Shown here: positions 1-9,442 of the stretch, piece after piece
How positions within the stretch are numbered: the stretch's first letter is position 1
Layout: every line of letters starts with the position of its first letter
Assembly (NCBI GenBank): GCA_003243445.1
Contig: QFQQ01000022.1
Location: forward strand, 1-64,000
From: Citrobacter freundii
GTDB taxonomy: Bacteria > Bacteroidota > Bacteroidia > Chitinophagales > Chitinophagaceae
DNA: 64,000 nt
Direction: 5' to 3'
Program-made: the position numbers and the translations under genes
The notes under the pieces: generated by a model
Told to the model about the DNA's origin: nothing
The model's input: only the letters and a program-made list of their open reading frames with translations
Database searches by the model: none

Positions 1-252
1 AATAGAGATCTGAACCCGCAAGAAAATATTTTTCATCAATGGTGAGGATAAATCTGCGAAATCCGCGGGAACCTTACGCCATTCATAGATTTGGGTAACG
101 ATTAGCCCTTGGGGGGAGATTTAGAGGGGGCCCTACGCCAGGCAACTCAGATAGGCTTTGCTAAACGACATTAAATTTTAATTGCGGGTGAGGAATGCAC
201 GATCGTCTTTTGTCACAGGATTCCCTGCCACAGATCAATCAGCACGCCACAA

Positions 253-324
253 AACCTCTCAAACTTCCCAAACCTCTGGAAATCCTGAAACCCCTGGAAC
301 CTCTATAACCTCCATTGCCTCTCA
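253..324. repeat. Nonamer array (AACCTCTGG family), single arm
   Basis: Eight in-phase 9-nt units run from 253 to 324, for example AACCTCTCA, AACCTCTGG and AACCCCTGG. The last unit overlaps the stop codon of the oxidoreductase at 322-324. The same family occurs near 4008-4148, 51938-52233, 54146-54303 and 58208-58261. No inverted partner arm is visible here. Bases 1-252 hold no gene that I can support. Confidence 0.8.
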
Positions 325-1323
325 CACCTTAACCGCATCCGCTTCCGGATATACCACTTTTATCTGTTTCCTGATCTCGTCCAGCGTGCTGATCAGATCA
401 AGGCTTGTTTCGTGTGAGTGAAGACTGCTCTCGATCCTGTTGGCTTTAAGACATTCAAGCGCCTCCTTGGTTTCGTATTGCATGCCGTGACCTTTCCAGG
501 AACAGGGATAAACGATTTTCCCTTCGCCTTCTATGTTGATCTCAATGCCTTTTGCTTTTTCAAACCAGGGATGATAGATCTTGATCGTTCCTTTTTCACC
601 GGTGATCTCGGCAGGTGCATCGGATGAAGAGATCAGCGATGATTCAAGCATGGCATATGCACCGCTTCTGTATTGAAAAAGGATCGAGCAGGCTTCATCA
701 ACATTTTTATCAGATAGTTTTGCAAATGCTTTTATTGAACGCGGTTTACCCAATAACAATAAGGCAAGATAAACAGGATAGATCCCGAGATCAAGTAATG
801 ATCCACCACCTTTCTCCGGATCAAAATAACGGCTGTTATCGTCCGGTTCGGCTTTGAATGTTGTCGCTGCTTTCACCGACAGAACCTTCCCGATCATATC
901 GTTTTCGATCATATCAAGCACCATCTGGATACTTGGCAGAAACCGGATCCACATTGCCTCCATCAGAAAAGTGTTATTGGCAACAGCAAGATCTATCAGT
1001 TGCCGGCATTGATCTGCATTCATCGTTATGGGCTTTTCACAAAGCACAGGGATCTTTCGTTCAAGACAAAATAGCGCCTGGTTGAAATGATCAGGATGCG
1101 GCGTGGCGATATACACAATGTCCGGTTGTATTTCATCAAGCCAGCGGGAAGCATCCGTATAGAAATGCTTTACGCCGAACTCTTCTGCAAAAGACCGGGT
1201 GCTGTCTTCCGAATGACCCAAAACAACTACGATTTCCTGCGGCTGCGCGATCAATGAAAGATCTTTAGCGAAAGTGGCGGCAATACTGCCCGGGCCGATA
1301 ATACCCCAACGAATAGCTTTCAT
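322..1323 (-). CDS. Gfo/Idh/MocA family oxidoreductase
   Basis: A 333-residue NAD(P)-dependent oxidoreductase acting on a sugar or related polyol; the substrate cannot be read from sequence. The N-terminal Rossmann motif GIIGPGSIA lies at residues 7-15 and the family CEKP motif at about 95-98. The C-terminal half carries GGGSLLDLGIYP, the form with Tyr in place of the usual His seen in dihydrodiol or xylose dehydrogenase-like members. The ATG at 1323 is chosen because it places the nucleotide-binding strand at the N terminus; an upstream in-frame codon would add 13 unlikely residues. It stands alone and a nonamer repeat array abuts its stop codon. Confidence 0.9.
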   Translation of the reverse strand: MKAIRWGIIGPGSIAATFAKDLSLIAQPQEIVVVLGHSEDSTRSFAEEFGVKHFYTDASRWLDEIQPDIVYIATPHPDHFNQALFCLERKIPVLCEKPITMNADQCRQLIDLAVANNTFLMEAMWIRFLPSIQMVLDMIENDMIGKVLSVKAATTFKAEPDDNSRYFDPEKGGGSLLDLGIYPVYLALLLLGKPRSIKAFAKLSDKNVDEACSILFQYRSGAYAMLESSLISSSDAPAEITGEKGTIKIYHPWFEKAKGIEINIEGEGKIVYPCSWKGHGMQYETKEALECLKANRIESSLHSHETSLDLISTLDEIRKQIKVVYPEADAVKV

Positions 1324-1795
1324 ACACCTGTTTTCATTATCTCCGCGAACTATATGCCACAAAGCAGCGCACCGATCGCTTTTGCCCGTTGGTAATGAGA
1401 TGCTTAATAAGTGTAAATATTAAACAGCGATCAACCGGGGCTGATCCAGGAAAAACCGGTGTTTACTGTACAAAATCTGAGGGAAAACCCTGAGGGAACA
1501 TTCCAGATTTATTCCAGGAGCTAATATTAGAAAATGCCAGTTGCGGTATGCATTATGCAAGAGGTGCGGATAAGTTGAAGAGTATTTTCATAATTATGAG
1601 CATTTTTATACCCTTACCTGATTGCTATATTCTACAGTTCTCGCCGGCAAATACCGTATAAAGCCAAGGCATACGCACATAATTGGTAGAGTTTCTTGTT
1701 TCTATCCGCAGATCCCGTTTAATAAGCGATTGTCTTTCACAGATCAGCCGGGGCGATCAGCCATGGCACAGTTTTTTAGCTTTTTCAGGAAAAAT
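1324..1795. other. Intergenic region, divergent spacer
   Basis: This spacer separates the oxidoreductase (minus) from the cupin gene (plus) and should hold promoters for both. I see only a short direct repeat CTGAGGGAA twice near 1478-1500. No gene, RNA or repeat family is supported. Open frames here are short and lack a ribosome binding site. Confidence 0.5.
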
Positions 1796-2200
1796 ATGGA
1801 TATGGAGATCAAGAGAAATGAAGCAACATACAATCGGCCTGAAGGAGACAGGGTTATCGACGCCCCCTATGTGTTCGTTGATATTCCTGCCTTCGTAGAC
1901 CAGATAAAAACAGAAAAAGCCTGGCAGAAAAATGACAGGAACGGAATTACCGTGTTCAAATCATCTGAGCTGACACTCGTGATCACTGCACTGCAGGCAT
2001 CAGCCGGCATCAGTCATAATAATGTGAATGCGTTTATGACCGTGCAGGTGTTAGAAGGTGAGGTTCGCATATCAACCCAGGATGGCGATGTGGATATGCG
2101 CAGCGGTAATGTTATAGCATTTCATCCGGGCATTCAGCATTCCATACAGGCCATCACTGACATAATACTCCTGATATCGATCTATGATAATATCAAATAG
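1796..2200 (+). CDS. Small cupin-domain protein
   Basis: A 134-residue protein with a single C-terminal cupin fold. The last 80 residues show the alternating strand pattern VLEGEVRISTQDGDVDM followed by SGNVIAFHPGIQHSI, the second cupin box with a candidate metal-binding His. The first cupin box lacks the usual paired His, so metal binding is uncertain. The start is set at the ATG at 1796 because AGGA lies five bases upstream; the open frame runs 58 codons further up but without such a signal. Such proteins often sense or bind small ligands; no substrate is evident. It is convergent with the CheB gene, with only three bases between stops. Confidence 0.7.
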   Translation: MDMEIKRNEATYNRPEGDRVIDAPYVFVDIPAFVDQIKTEKAWQKNDRNGITVFKSSELTLVITALQASAGISHNNVNAFMTVQVLEGEVRISTQDGDVDMRSGNVIAFHPGIQHSIQAITDIILLISIYDNIK

Positions 2201-2203
2201 TAG

Positions 2204-2785
2204 TTATGAAAACTTTTGCATGTATTCAGCGATCTCGTTTTTGCTGAAAACATGATCTGCTTTACCATGAAGTAATGCCTGCTGTGGCATGTAACTTACT
2301 TCCGCTTCCTGAGGATCATGAACGATGGTGATGCCATGATGTTTCCTTACATGGATCAATCCTTCCGCACCATCAGCATTTGCACCGGATAGCAGTATGC
2401 AAACAAGGTTTTGACCATACACATTAGCGCCCGAACGGAATGTGACATCAATACTCGGCCGGCTGAAGTTTATCTTTTCGGAATAATCGAGCGAAAAGCT
2501 ATGGTCATCTTCTATCAGTGTATGATAGTCTGCCGGGCACACGTAAACGCAACCATTCTCGATCGGTTCTTTATCTTCGATTTCCTTTACGGTGAGCGGC
2601 GTTTTATTGGCAAGCAATTCGGCAAGCTTCGAGATCCCCTGCGGATCGCGGTGTAGTACTACCAGTATGGGCGTTCGAAAATCCGGCTTGCATTGCGCCA
2701 GCAGATAGAAGACCACTTGCAGACTGCCCGCTGAACCGCCGATGATGATCATTGAAGAGGCGTTGTTTACTTTATCTTTCGCCAT
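2204..2785 (-). CDS. CheB-type methylesterase domain protein (no receiver)
   Basis: A 193-residue stand-alone CheB catalytic domain that would hydrolyse glutamyl methyl esters or deamidate glutamine. The catalytic triad is visible: Ser18 in IIGGSAGS, His45 in VVLHRDPQG and Asp138 in LLSGANADGAEG. It lacks the N-terminal receiver of chemotaxis CheB, so control must come from elsewhere. Its start overlaps the end of the CheR gene by 19 bases, so translation is probably coupled. It is the last gene of a five-gene signalling operon (9227 to 2204) that contains no methyl-accepting protein, so its substrate is unknown. Confidence 0.92.
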   Translation of the reverse strand: MAKDKVNNASSMIIIGGSAGSLQVVFYLLAQCKPDFRTPILVVLHRDPQGISKLAELLANKTPLTVKEIEDKEPIENGCVYVCPADYHTLIEDDHSFSLDYSEKINFSRPSIDVTFRSGANVYGQNLVCILLSGANADGAEGLIHVRKHHGITIVHDPQEAEVSYMPQQALLHGKADHVFSKNEIAEYMQKFS

Positions 2786-3600
2786 ATTTTTTCTCTTCCG
2801 ATAACGGGTTTGTAATCGTTGGCAATACTGGAAAAACGGATATTCTCCTTTGTTCCCAATGCAAGAAATCCATTCAGTTCAAGACTATCGTCAAACAACT
2901 TCAACACCCTGTTCTGAAGGTCTTTATTAAAATAGATCAGCACATTCCTGCAAAAGATCAGCTGAAATGAATTAAAAGAAAAATCGGTTACCAGATTATG
3001 CTGCGCAAAGATGATCTTTTCGCTTAGTCTTGAATCAAAACTTGCGAAATGGTAATTGGCGGTGTAATAAGAAGAAAAATCATTTACTCCACCGGATAAC
3101 TGGTAGTTTCTTGAGTACTGCTGCATCTGGCTCAATGGGAAAATTCCTTTTCTTGCTTTTGCCAAAGCTGCCGGGTTCATGTCTGTAGCATACAACAGGG
3201 ATTTATGCAACAGACCTGCTTCCTTCAAAAGGATTGCCATCGAATACACTTCTTCCCCGGTTGCACAGCCTGCATGCCACACTTTAATAAAGGGGTAGGT
3301 GGCAAGAACGGGGATGATGTTGGTGCGGATGACCTTGTAAAAAGCAGGGTCGCGCAGCATTTCAGTAACAGTGACACTGATCTCTTCTATTGCATGGGCG
3401 AAATAAGCGGGATCTGTCCGCATGCGATATCGTAATTCGGCAAAGCTTGAAAAGTGATCGATCATGACCAGCCTTTCAATCCGCCGGCGGAAGGAAGCTC
3501 TTGAGTATTCGCTGAAATCATATCCATGGGCTAAATGAATATCGTTGATCAGCAGCGAAAGATCTTCGTCTGTGATTTGTATAACAGATGATCTGTCCAA
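2767..3600 (-). CDS. CheR-type protein methyltransferase
   Basis: A 277-residue SAM-dependent glutamate O-methyltransferase. The all-alpha CheR N domain spans about residues 1-75 and the Rossmann methyltransferase about 80-277. SAM motif I is HAGCATGEE at 109-117, and the conserved FCRNVLIYF is at 216-224. The start is a TTG six bases after the TGA of the receiver gene; an in-frame stop lies two codons upstream, so no earlier start exists. It overlaps CheB by 19 bases. The expected partners would be chemoreceptors, but none lie in this window. Confidence 0.93.
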   Translation of the reverse strand: MDRSSVIQITDEDLSLLINDIHLAHGYDFSEYSRASFRRRIERLVMIDHFSSFAELRYRMRTDPAYFAHAIEEISVTVTEMLRDPAFYKVIRTNIIPVLATYPFIKVWHAGCATGEEVYSMAILLKEAGLLHKSLLYATDMNPAALAKARKGIFPLSQMQQYSRNYQLSGGVNDFSSYYTANYHFASFDSRLSEKIIFAQHNLVTDFSFNSFQLIFCRNVLIYFNKDLQNRVLKLFDDSLELNGFLALGTKENIRFSSIANDYKPVIGREKIWRKIK

Positions 3601-3606
3601 TCTGTA

Positions 3607-3978
3607 TCAATTTAAATAATGGTTCAAAGTTGATAATAAATGGTCTACATCAATAGGTTTGGATATATAAGCATCGGCACCGGCTTCCAGGCATTTTTCC
3701 TGGTCGCCTTTCATTGCCTGTGCCGTCACCGCCACCAGGGGTAATGACCGGAGATTCTCATGCGCACGGATCACGGAAATGGCCTGATAGCCGTCCATGT
3801 CAGGCATCATCATATCAAGCAATACGATCCCGATATCATTATCCTGCAACAATAATGCAATACCTTCTTCCGCGCTGGTCGCCGAAGCGGTTGCAAACCC
3901 TTTTGAACGCAATGTTGCGACCAGTGCAAAAATGTTTTTCGGATCATCATCTACTACCAGTACTTTCTTTTGTGGCAT
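3607..3978 (-). CDS. Single-domain response regulator
   Basis: A stand-alone receiver of about 123 residues, beginning at a Met that leads directly into KVLVVDDDPKN. The acidic pair, the phosphoacceptor Asp in VLLDMMMPDMDG, the switch Thr in AVTAQAMKG and Lys in ISKPID are all present. There is no output domain, so it likely relays phosphate or acts by binding a partner. The frame stays open to an ATG at 4050, but those 24 codons are made of the 9-nt intergenic repeat (residue pattern MEP MEL LKP MEL PKP), so the shorter start is preferred. It lies between the hybrid kinase and CheR and resembles the third receiver of that kinase. Confidence 0.88.
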   Translation of the reverse strand: MPQKKVLVVDDDPKNIFALVATLRSKGFATASATSAEEGIALLLQDNDIGIVLLDMMMPDMDGYQAISVIRAHENLRSLPLVAVTAQAMKGDQEKCLEAGADAYISKPIDVDHLLSTLNHYLN

Positions 3979-4007
3979 GGGGCGTTTGGGTGTTAACGTG
4001 TTTAGAG

Positions 4008-4148
4008 GTTTCGGAAGTTCCATAGGTTTCAGAAGTTCCATGGGTTCCATAAGTTCCAGGGGTTCCAGAGGTTTAGCATTCCGATTGCACGAGTAACCTC
4101 TGGAACATCTGGAACCTTTTGAACCTTTTGAACTCCTGGAACCTATTT
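4008..4148. repeat. Inverted nonamer arrays between kinase and receiver genes
   Basis: The left arm holds eight 9-nt units at 4008-4079 (GTTCCAGAG, GTTCCATAG and variants). The right arm holds six reverse-complement units at 4095-4148 (AACCTCTGG, AACCTTTTG, AACTCCTGG). The loop is about 15 nt. The right arm begins within the last codons of the hybrid kinase gene, and the left arm overlaps the longest possible N terminus of the receiver. The arms can pair into a long imperfect hairpin. Confidence 0.85.
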
Positions 4149-7100
4149 CTTCGCACTACTATCATACAACCATATCCGCAGCAGCGAGATCAGCTGATCA
4201 AGGTCTACGGGTTTGGAGATATAATCAGAAGCGCCGGCTTGTATACATTTTTCGCGATCGCCTGTCATAGCTTTTGCCGTAACAGCAATGATCGGCAGAT
4301 TTTTATACTTTGGATTTTTCCGGATACGGGTAATGGTTTCGTAGCCATCCATTTCTGGCATCATCATGTCCATTAATATGATATGGATATCAGGATTGCT
4401 TTCGAGCGACGACAAGGCTTCCTTTCCATCTATCGCCGCCACTACCTGCATCTTGTGTTGCTCCAGCGCACGCGTGAGGGAGAAGATATTCCGCACGTCA
4501 TCATCGGCGATCAATACCTTCTTGCCCTGCAATACTTCTGCAAGCGGTTGGGCATTGCCGGATTTAGTCCCGCCTTTTTGTTTGGTCTCTTCCATCAAAT
4601 GCAGGAACAATGATACTTCATCCAGGATGCGGCGGTATGAATGCGCCGTTTTCACCACAATAGAATCCGCATATTTCTTGATCCGCATTTCTTCATTGCG
4701 GGAAAGACTTTTACCGGTGAAAATGATCACAGGAACATTGTCCATCCCCTTGCTGATCTTAAGAGCTTCGAGTGTTTCATAAGCCTTCATATCAGGAATG
4801 CCCATGTCAAGGATCACACAATCCACCTCGTTTTTCTGTAATGATTCAAGACCTTTATCTACCTCGTCTGAGATCACGGAACTGATCTGGTGTGTGCTGA
4901 GGAAGTAGGACAATGCTTCTGCGTGTTTGCTGTTGTCTTCGATGATCAACACCTTTTTTGAATCTTTTTGCAGATAGAATTCGATCTTCCGGAAGATCGT
5001 TTCCATATGCTCAAAAGCCATTGGTTTATTGATAAAGTCGATCGCACCACTCAGCAAACTTTGTTTCTTCACTTCAAATGAAGACATGATATGCACCGGA
5101 ATATGACGTGTAAGTTTGTCTGACTTCAACTCCGCCATCACTTCCCAGCCGCTTCTGATCGGCAGCTGGATATCCAGCAAAATGCCTATCGGTCTGTATT
5201 GTTTTGCCAGTTCAATACCATGGTCACCGCGAACGGCGATCAATCCTTTGTAGCCTTTCTTCCTCGTGAATTCCAGCAGGGCATTGGCGAATGGCGTATC
5301 ATCTTCAATGATCAGGATCACTTTGTCATTCTCTGTAATCGAATTCCTGTCATCAGGAATTTCCTGCGGGATTTGCAATGCAATGTATTCACTTGAGGAT
5401 GGAACAGGAGCCGGAGTAGTTTCCTTCACTTCTTCTGCCTGCTCTTCTATAGCCTCCTGTTGTCTTGCAACGGCATCTTCCGCAGCCTGTTTGTTCTTTG
5501 GCACTGAAAGAGTAAACACACTTCCTGCACCGGGTTCGCTGTCAAGCCTGATATCACCTTTCAATAATTGCGCAAGCTGACGGCTGATGGAAAGTCCAAG
5601 GCCAGTACCACCATATTTTCTTCTTGTAGAACCATCCGCCTGTTGGAACGCTTCAAAGATGAGTTGTTGTTTGTCAGCTGGAATACCAATGCCGGTATCC
5701 TTGACTTTTATGTCGAGATAATCATGGCGTCCGGGAGAATTCAGAATGCTGACTTCAACATAACCTTCATTAGTGAATTTGATGGCGTTGGATGCAAGAT
5801 TCTTAATGATCTGCTCCAGGCGGAGTTTATCTGTTTCGATTGCTACAGGCGCTTCTTTCTCCAGTTGAATAGTGAAGCGGATATTTTTCTCGTCCGCGAT
5901 CGGTGCAAAGGTCATATTGATATCGCGTGCGATCTCTTCCAGCGCAACGGTTTCATATTCGAGTTCCATCTTGCCTGATTCGATCTTGGAAAGATCAAGA
6001 ATGTCATCGATCAGGAGCAGGAGACTATTGCCGGAGCTTTGGATCACTTTTGCAAATTCAACCTGCTCAGGTTTCAGGTTGCTGTCGTTGTTCTCGCCAA
6101 GCAATCTTGAAAGCAGCAGAATGGAGTTGAGCGGGGTCCGAAGTTCGTGCGACATGTTAGCCAGGAACTCCGACTTATATTTTGCATTCAATGCAAGCTC
6201 TTCCGATTTTTTCTGGATCTCAATATTGCGGTTGATCACCATTTCATTTTTCTCTTCCAGCAATTTTGAGCGCTCCTGCAATTCCTGGTTGGCTTCGGTC
6301 AGTTCTTCCTGCTGAACTTTCAATTCTTCTTCGGAAGCCTGCAATTTTTCGGCTTGTGCTTCCAATTCTGTATTCAGGCTTTCCAGCTCGCTGTGTTGTG
6401 CCTGCAATTCTTCAGCCTGTGCCTGTGTTTCTTCCAGCAATTCCTGCAGTCGTGTACGGTTCAATGATGTATGAACAGAGATGCCAACATTATGTCCGAT
6501 CGATCTCAGGAAATCAATTGTTTTTGTATCATAATCATGTACAGATCCTAATTCGATCACCGCTTTCACCCTGTTTTCAAAGAACACAGGAATGGCGATG
6601 ATATTTTTGGGCCTTACATCTCCTGCGCCAAACGAAATAAGATAGTTGTCTGAAGGAATGGATTGAACGAAGATCTCTTTACGGCTCTTTGCACACTGAC
6701 CAACGATGCCCTCGCCAATTGGAATGCGATCATTCTTCCCATCCAGTTTATAAGCATAACTGCCTTTCAGTACAAGCGAACCATCGCTTTCAGACAGGAA
6801 GAATGCGCCGATCTGGCTGTTGGTATATTCCGCAAGATAACTGATGATCGATCCTGAAAGAGTAAAGATCTCTTTTTCGCCAGCCATGTGATCGTTCAAT
6901 TGGGAGACGCCTGTTTGCAGCCATTGCCGGTCCGCCAGCTCGGTAAATGACTGATCGAGGGAGTTTGCCATTGAATTCAATGAAGAAGAAAGCTCGCCAA
7001 GGCTGTCATTCTGCTCTACATTCAACCTGATCTTGTATTCTCCTTTTGAAATATTACCTGCAATACTTTTGATAATATCAATACGACGGGAAATCTCTAT

Positions 7101-7745
7101 GTCTTTTTGCTGTAGTTCGTCCGCCAGCCTGATCCTATCCCTGAAATTTTCACTTACTTTCCTGTAGAAATAGATCGTGATGAATAATGCGATCAGGGCT
7201 GCTGCAATGATAATGACCGGTGTAAAATTCGAGAACTGATCCAGGCTTTCAACCCTTTCAGCCAGCAGCGTTTTTTCAACATTCTGCATATCGTTCACGA
7301 TCATCCTGGCGCTGTCCATGATCGCTTTACCGAGGGTCATGTCGGGCACGCTGACCACTTTCGTTTCGATCGACTTATCGATGATCTCGAAACGGTCGGT
7401 CATCGTTTTTTTCAATTTGGAGAGATGTTGCTGCTGGACGGGATTATCACTTGTCAGGTTCGCAACGGTGTCCAGCGCGCGCATGGTTTTTTCTGATGCA
7501 TCCCAGTAAGGATCCAGGAACGTGGAATCGCCGGATAGCAGGTAACCGCGCTGGCCGGTTTCCGCATCCTTGGCGAAGGAGATGGCATTTTCCAATTGTT
7601 TCAAGACCGCGTTGGTATGATTAACCTGTTCTGAGCTGTAAATAAGGTTCCGGATGCTGATGAATGAAGCGGCGGAAGTGGCGATCAATATCAGCAATGA
7701 TAAACCGAAGCCTGCCTGCAAAGCCTTGATATGGTTGGGTTGCAT
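4143..7745 (-). CDS. CHASE3-HAMP-GAF hybrid sensor histidine kinase with three receivers
   Basis: A 1200-residue inner-membrane kinase. Membrane segments lie at about 10-32 and 175-195, with a CHASE3 sensor between them. HAMP is at about 195-265, GAF at about 290-425 and a Glu/Gln-rich coiled coil at about 430-520. HisKA follows with His533 in SHELRTPLNS, then the ATPase with the N box around Asn653, DTGIGIP at 683-689 and GGTGLGL at 712-718. Three receivers follow with phosphoacceptors Asp858, Asp980 and Asp1126; the second has KT where KP is usual. The coiled coil resembles the EELQ-rich helix of CheB-CheR-PAS fusion proteins. It begins 15 bases after the preceding kinase gene ends. Confidence 0.95.
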   Translation of the reverse strand: MQPNHIKALQAGFGLSLLILIATSAASFISIRNLIYSSEQVNHTNAVLKQLENAISFAKDAETGQRGYLLSGDSTFLDPYWDASEKTMRALDTVANLTSDNPVQQQHLSKLKKTMTDRFEIIDKSIETKVVSVPDMTLGKAIMDSARMIVNDMQNVEKTLLAERVESLDQFSNFTPVIIIAAALIALFITIYFYRKVSENFRDRIRLADELQQKDIEISRRIDIIKSIAGNISKGEYKIRLNVEQNDSLGELSSSLNSMANSLDQSFTELADRQWLQTGVSQLNDHMAGEKEIFTLSGSIISYLAEYTNSQIGAFFLSESDGSLVLKGSYAYKLDGKNDRIPIGEGIVGQCAKSRKEIFVQSIPSDNYLISFGAGDVRPKNIIAIPVFFENRVKAVIELGSVHDYDTKTIDFLRSIGHNVGISVHTSLNRTRLQELLEETQAQAEELQAQHSELESLNTELEAQAEKLQASEEELKVQQEELTEANQELQERSKLLEEKNEMVINRNIEIQKKSEELALNAKYKSEFLANMSHELRTPLNSILLLSRLLGENNDSNLKPEQVEFAKVIQSSGNSLLLLIDDILDLSKIESGKMELEYETVALEEIARDINMTFAPIADEKNIRFTIQLEKEAPVAIETDKLRLEQIIKNLASNAIKFTNEGYVEVSILNSPGRHDYLDIKVKDTGIGIPADKQQLIFEAFQQADGSTRRKYGGTGLGLSISRQLAQLLKGDIRLDSEPGAGSVFTLSVPKNKQAAEDAVARQQEAIEEQAEEVKETTPAPVPSSSEYIALQIPQEIPDDRNSITENDKVILIIEDDTPFANALLEFTRKKGYKGLIAVRGDHGIELAKQYRPIGILLDIQLPIRSGWEVMAELKSDKLTRHIPVHIMSSFEVKKQSLLSGAIDFINKPMAFEHMETIFRKIEFYLQKDSKKVLIIEDNSKHAEALSYFLSTHQISSVISDEVDKGLESLQKNEVDCVILDMGIPDMKAYETLEALKISKGMDNVPVIIFTGKSLSRNEEMRIKKYADSIVVKTAHSYRRILDEVSLFLHLMEETKQKGGTKSGNAQPLAEVLQGKKVLIADDDVRNIFSLTRALEQHKMQVVAAIDGKEALSSLESNPDIHIILMDMMMPEMDGYETITRIRKNPKYKNLPIIAVTAKAMTGDREKCIQAGASDYISKPVDLDQLISLLRIWLYDSSAKK

Positions 7746-7760
7746 AGGTGAAAAACAGTA

Positions 7761-9227
7761 TTAAGACGTTTGTTTGTTAAATGGAATGGTGAAATAAAAT
7801 GTTGATCCTTTATGCGGTTCGCTGTCAACACCAAAACTTCCATGATGCCGCTGAATGATCTCTGAACAGATAAAAAGACCGAGACCCATTCCCTGAAAAT
7901 GCGGAGCCGCACCACTGGCGCGATAGAATTTACGGAACAGATTTTTATGCTCTTCCTTTGGAATACCGATACCAAAATCTGTTACAGAGAAATGCAGGTT
8001 GGCGGAATCAGCCTTTGTTTCAACAATGATCTTTTTTGCCTTCGGCGAATATTTGATCGCATTGGAAATGAAGTTGGTGATCACCTGTTCAAGACGGATC
8101 TCATCACCATAGACCTGCAGGCCGGTGCCGCCACGGTATTCAAGACTGTAATCGGGATGATTCTGACGCGTCATTTCAAGCAGGCTGCCGAGCATGGCAT
8201 CAAAATCAAATTCCTTTTTATTGAATTCAAGTTTACCACTTTGTATCTTGGAGATATCAAGAAGATCGGTGATCAGGCTGTTGAGTTTTGTAACCTGTGA
8301 AAGCGTACGCTCTACATAAGGCTTGAACTGGGGGTTGTCTTTTGATTCACGTTCCAGCAATTGCACATACGCTTTGATGCTTGTCAGCGGTGTTTTCAGT
8401 TCATGGCTGGCAATGCTGAGGAACTCATCTTTTCTTCTGCTGGCCTGTTTCTGGTCTTCTATATCGGTAAACGTGCCGGCCCATTTTACGGTAGTGTCAT
8501 TTTCACTTACAGGAATGAGGCGTAAGAGATGATAGCGGTAATCGGTGCTGTTGATCTTTCTTAATCTTACTTCAAGTTCGAGCGGTTTATCTGCAGTGAT
8601 CGCTTTTCCTATCTCTTTTTGCAGATCCGTATCTTCTTCATGTGTTGGAGGGAACTGAACCGGTGAAGTGGAATATTCCAGCCAGCGGGAATTGGTGAAC
8701 TCAAGCGAGCCATCATTCCGGATCGTAAAAGCGATCTGCGGAATGGATTCAAGGATCGATCTCAGTTCGGCTGCTTTTTCACTCGTTTCCCGCTCCGCTT
8801 TTTTCCTGTATTCAACTTCCACCACAAGGCTGTCATGCATTTCATTCAGCTTGCGGCTTTGTTCATAAAGACGGTAAAGCGTTTTTACTTTGAGCAGCAG
8901 GATATCCGGATCGATCGGTTTGGTGATGTAATCCACGCCGCCGGATGAATAGCCTTTCGTAATATATTTTTTATCTGTATTGGCTGCGGTCAGGAAGATG
9001 ATGGGAATATCTTTCGATTTGCTGTATCCCGAAATGGATTCAGCTACTTCAAAGCCGTCCATGCCGGGCATCTGTACGTCCAGGATTATCAATGCATAGT
9101 TGTGCGCCAATATTTTCTTTAACGCGTCTTCGCCACTAAGGGCAGAGTCTACAGGGAAGGAGTGCAGTGTAAGCAAAGCCTTTAATGAGTAGATATTTTC
9201 CGGTTTGTCGTCGACGATAAGAATCAT
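7761..9227 (-). CDS. Receiver-PAS-like-histidine kinase
   Basis: A 488-residue soluble kinase and first gene of the operon. The receiver covers about 1-115 with Asp50 in LIILDVQMPGMDG and Lys103 in ITKPID. A short helical linker leads into a PAS-like region at about 155-260. HisKA has His275 in SIASHELKTPLTS, and the ATPase domain has FGIGIP and GMGLGL. An N-terminal receiver suggests that the kinase is controlled by phosphate from another kinase, perhaps the downstream hybrid kinase. The ATG at 9227 is preceded by GGAG at good spacing, one of the clearer ribosome sites in the window. No membrane segment is seen. Confidence 0.94.
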   Translation of the reverse strand: MILIVDDKPENIYSLKALLTLHSFPVDSALSGEDALKKILAHNYALIILDVQMPGMDGFEVAESISGYSKSKDIPIIFLTAANTDKKYITKGYSSGGVDYITKPIDPDILLLKVKTLYRLYEQSRKLNEMHDSLVVEVEYRKKAERETSEKAAELRSILESIPQIAFTIRNDGSLEFTNSRWLEYSTSPVQFPPTHEEDTDLQKEIGKAITADKPLELEVRLRKINSTDYRYHLLRLIPVSENDTTVKWAGTFTDIEDQKQASRRKDEFLSIASHELKTPLTSIKAYVQLLERESKDNPQFKPYVERTLSQVTKLNSLITDLLDISKIQSGKLEFNKKEFDFDAMLGSLLEMTRQNHPDYSLEYRGGTGLQVYGDEIRLEQVITNFISNAIKYSPKAKKIIVETKADSANLHFSVTDFGIGIPKEEHKNLFRKFYRASGAAPHFQGMGLGLFICSEIIQRHHGSFGVDSEPHKGSTFYFTIPFNKQTS

Positions 9228-9353
9228 AATGATCTCCAGATGATCGGGTCGTTAAAAACGGTTTTTATACTTATGTAAAATCAGTGAAAGTACTAAAAAC
9301 GATTGATTAGTTCGCTGAAAATGAATTTGATATCGATGAAACATGTCTACATT

Positions 9354-9373
9354 ATGGGGAAAATATTCCCCAT
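9354..9373. promoter_or_regulatory. 8-bp inverted repeat, possible operator
   Basis: ATGGGGAA and TTCCCCAT face each other across AATA in the spacer between the LacI-type gene (stop at 9443) and the kinase operon start at 9227. It has no T-run, so it is unlikely to be an intrinsic terminator. An operator for the signalling operon is possible but unproven. Confidence 0.35.
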
Positions 9374-9442
9374 TTGCATGGTTGACCCGAAGCAAATACT
9401 TATTCGCAAACCAGACTCTACTATCTGCAAATAGAATGCTGA

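Noticed and set aside
2204..3600. CheR and CheB as evidence of flagellar or gliding chemotaxis
   Set aside because: No chemoreceptor, CheA, CheW or CheY-motor gene is nearby; CheB lacks its receiver.
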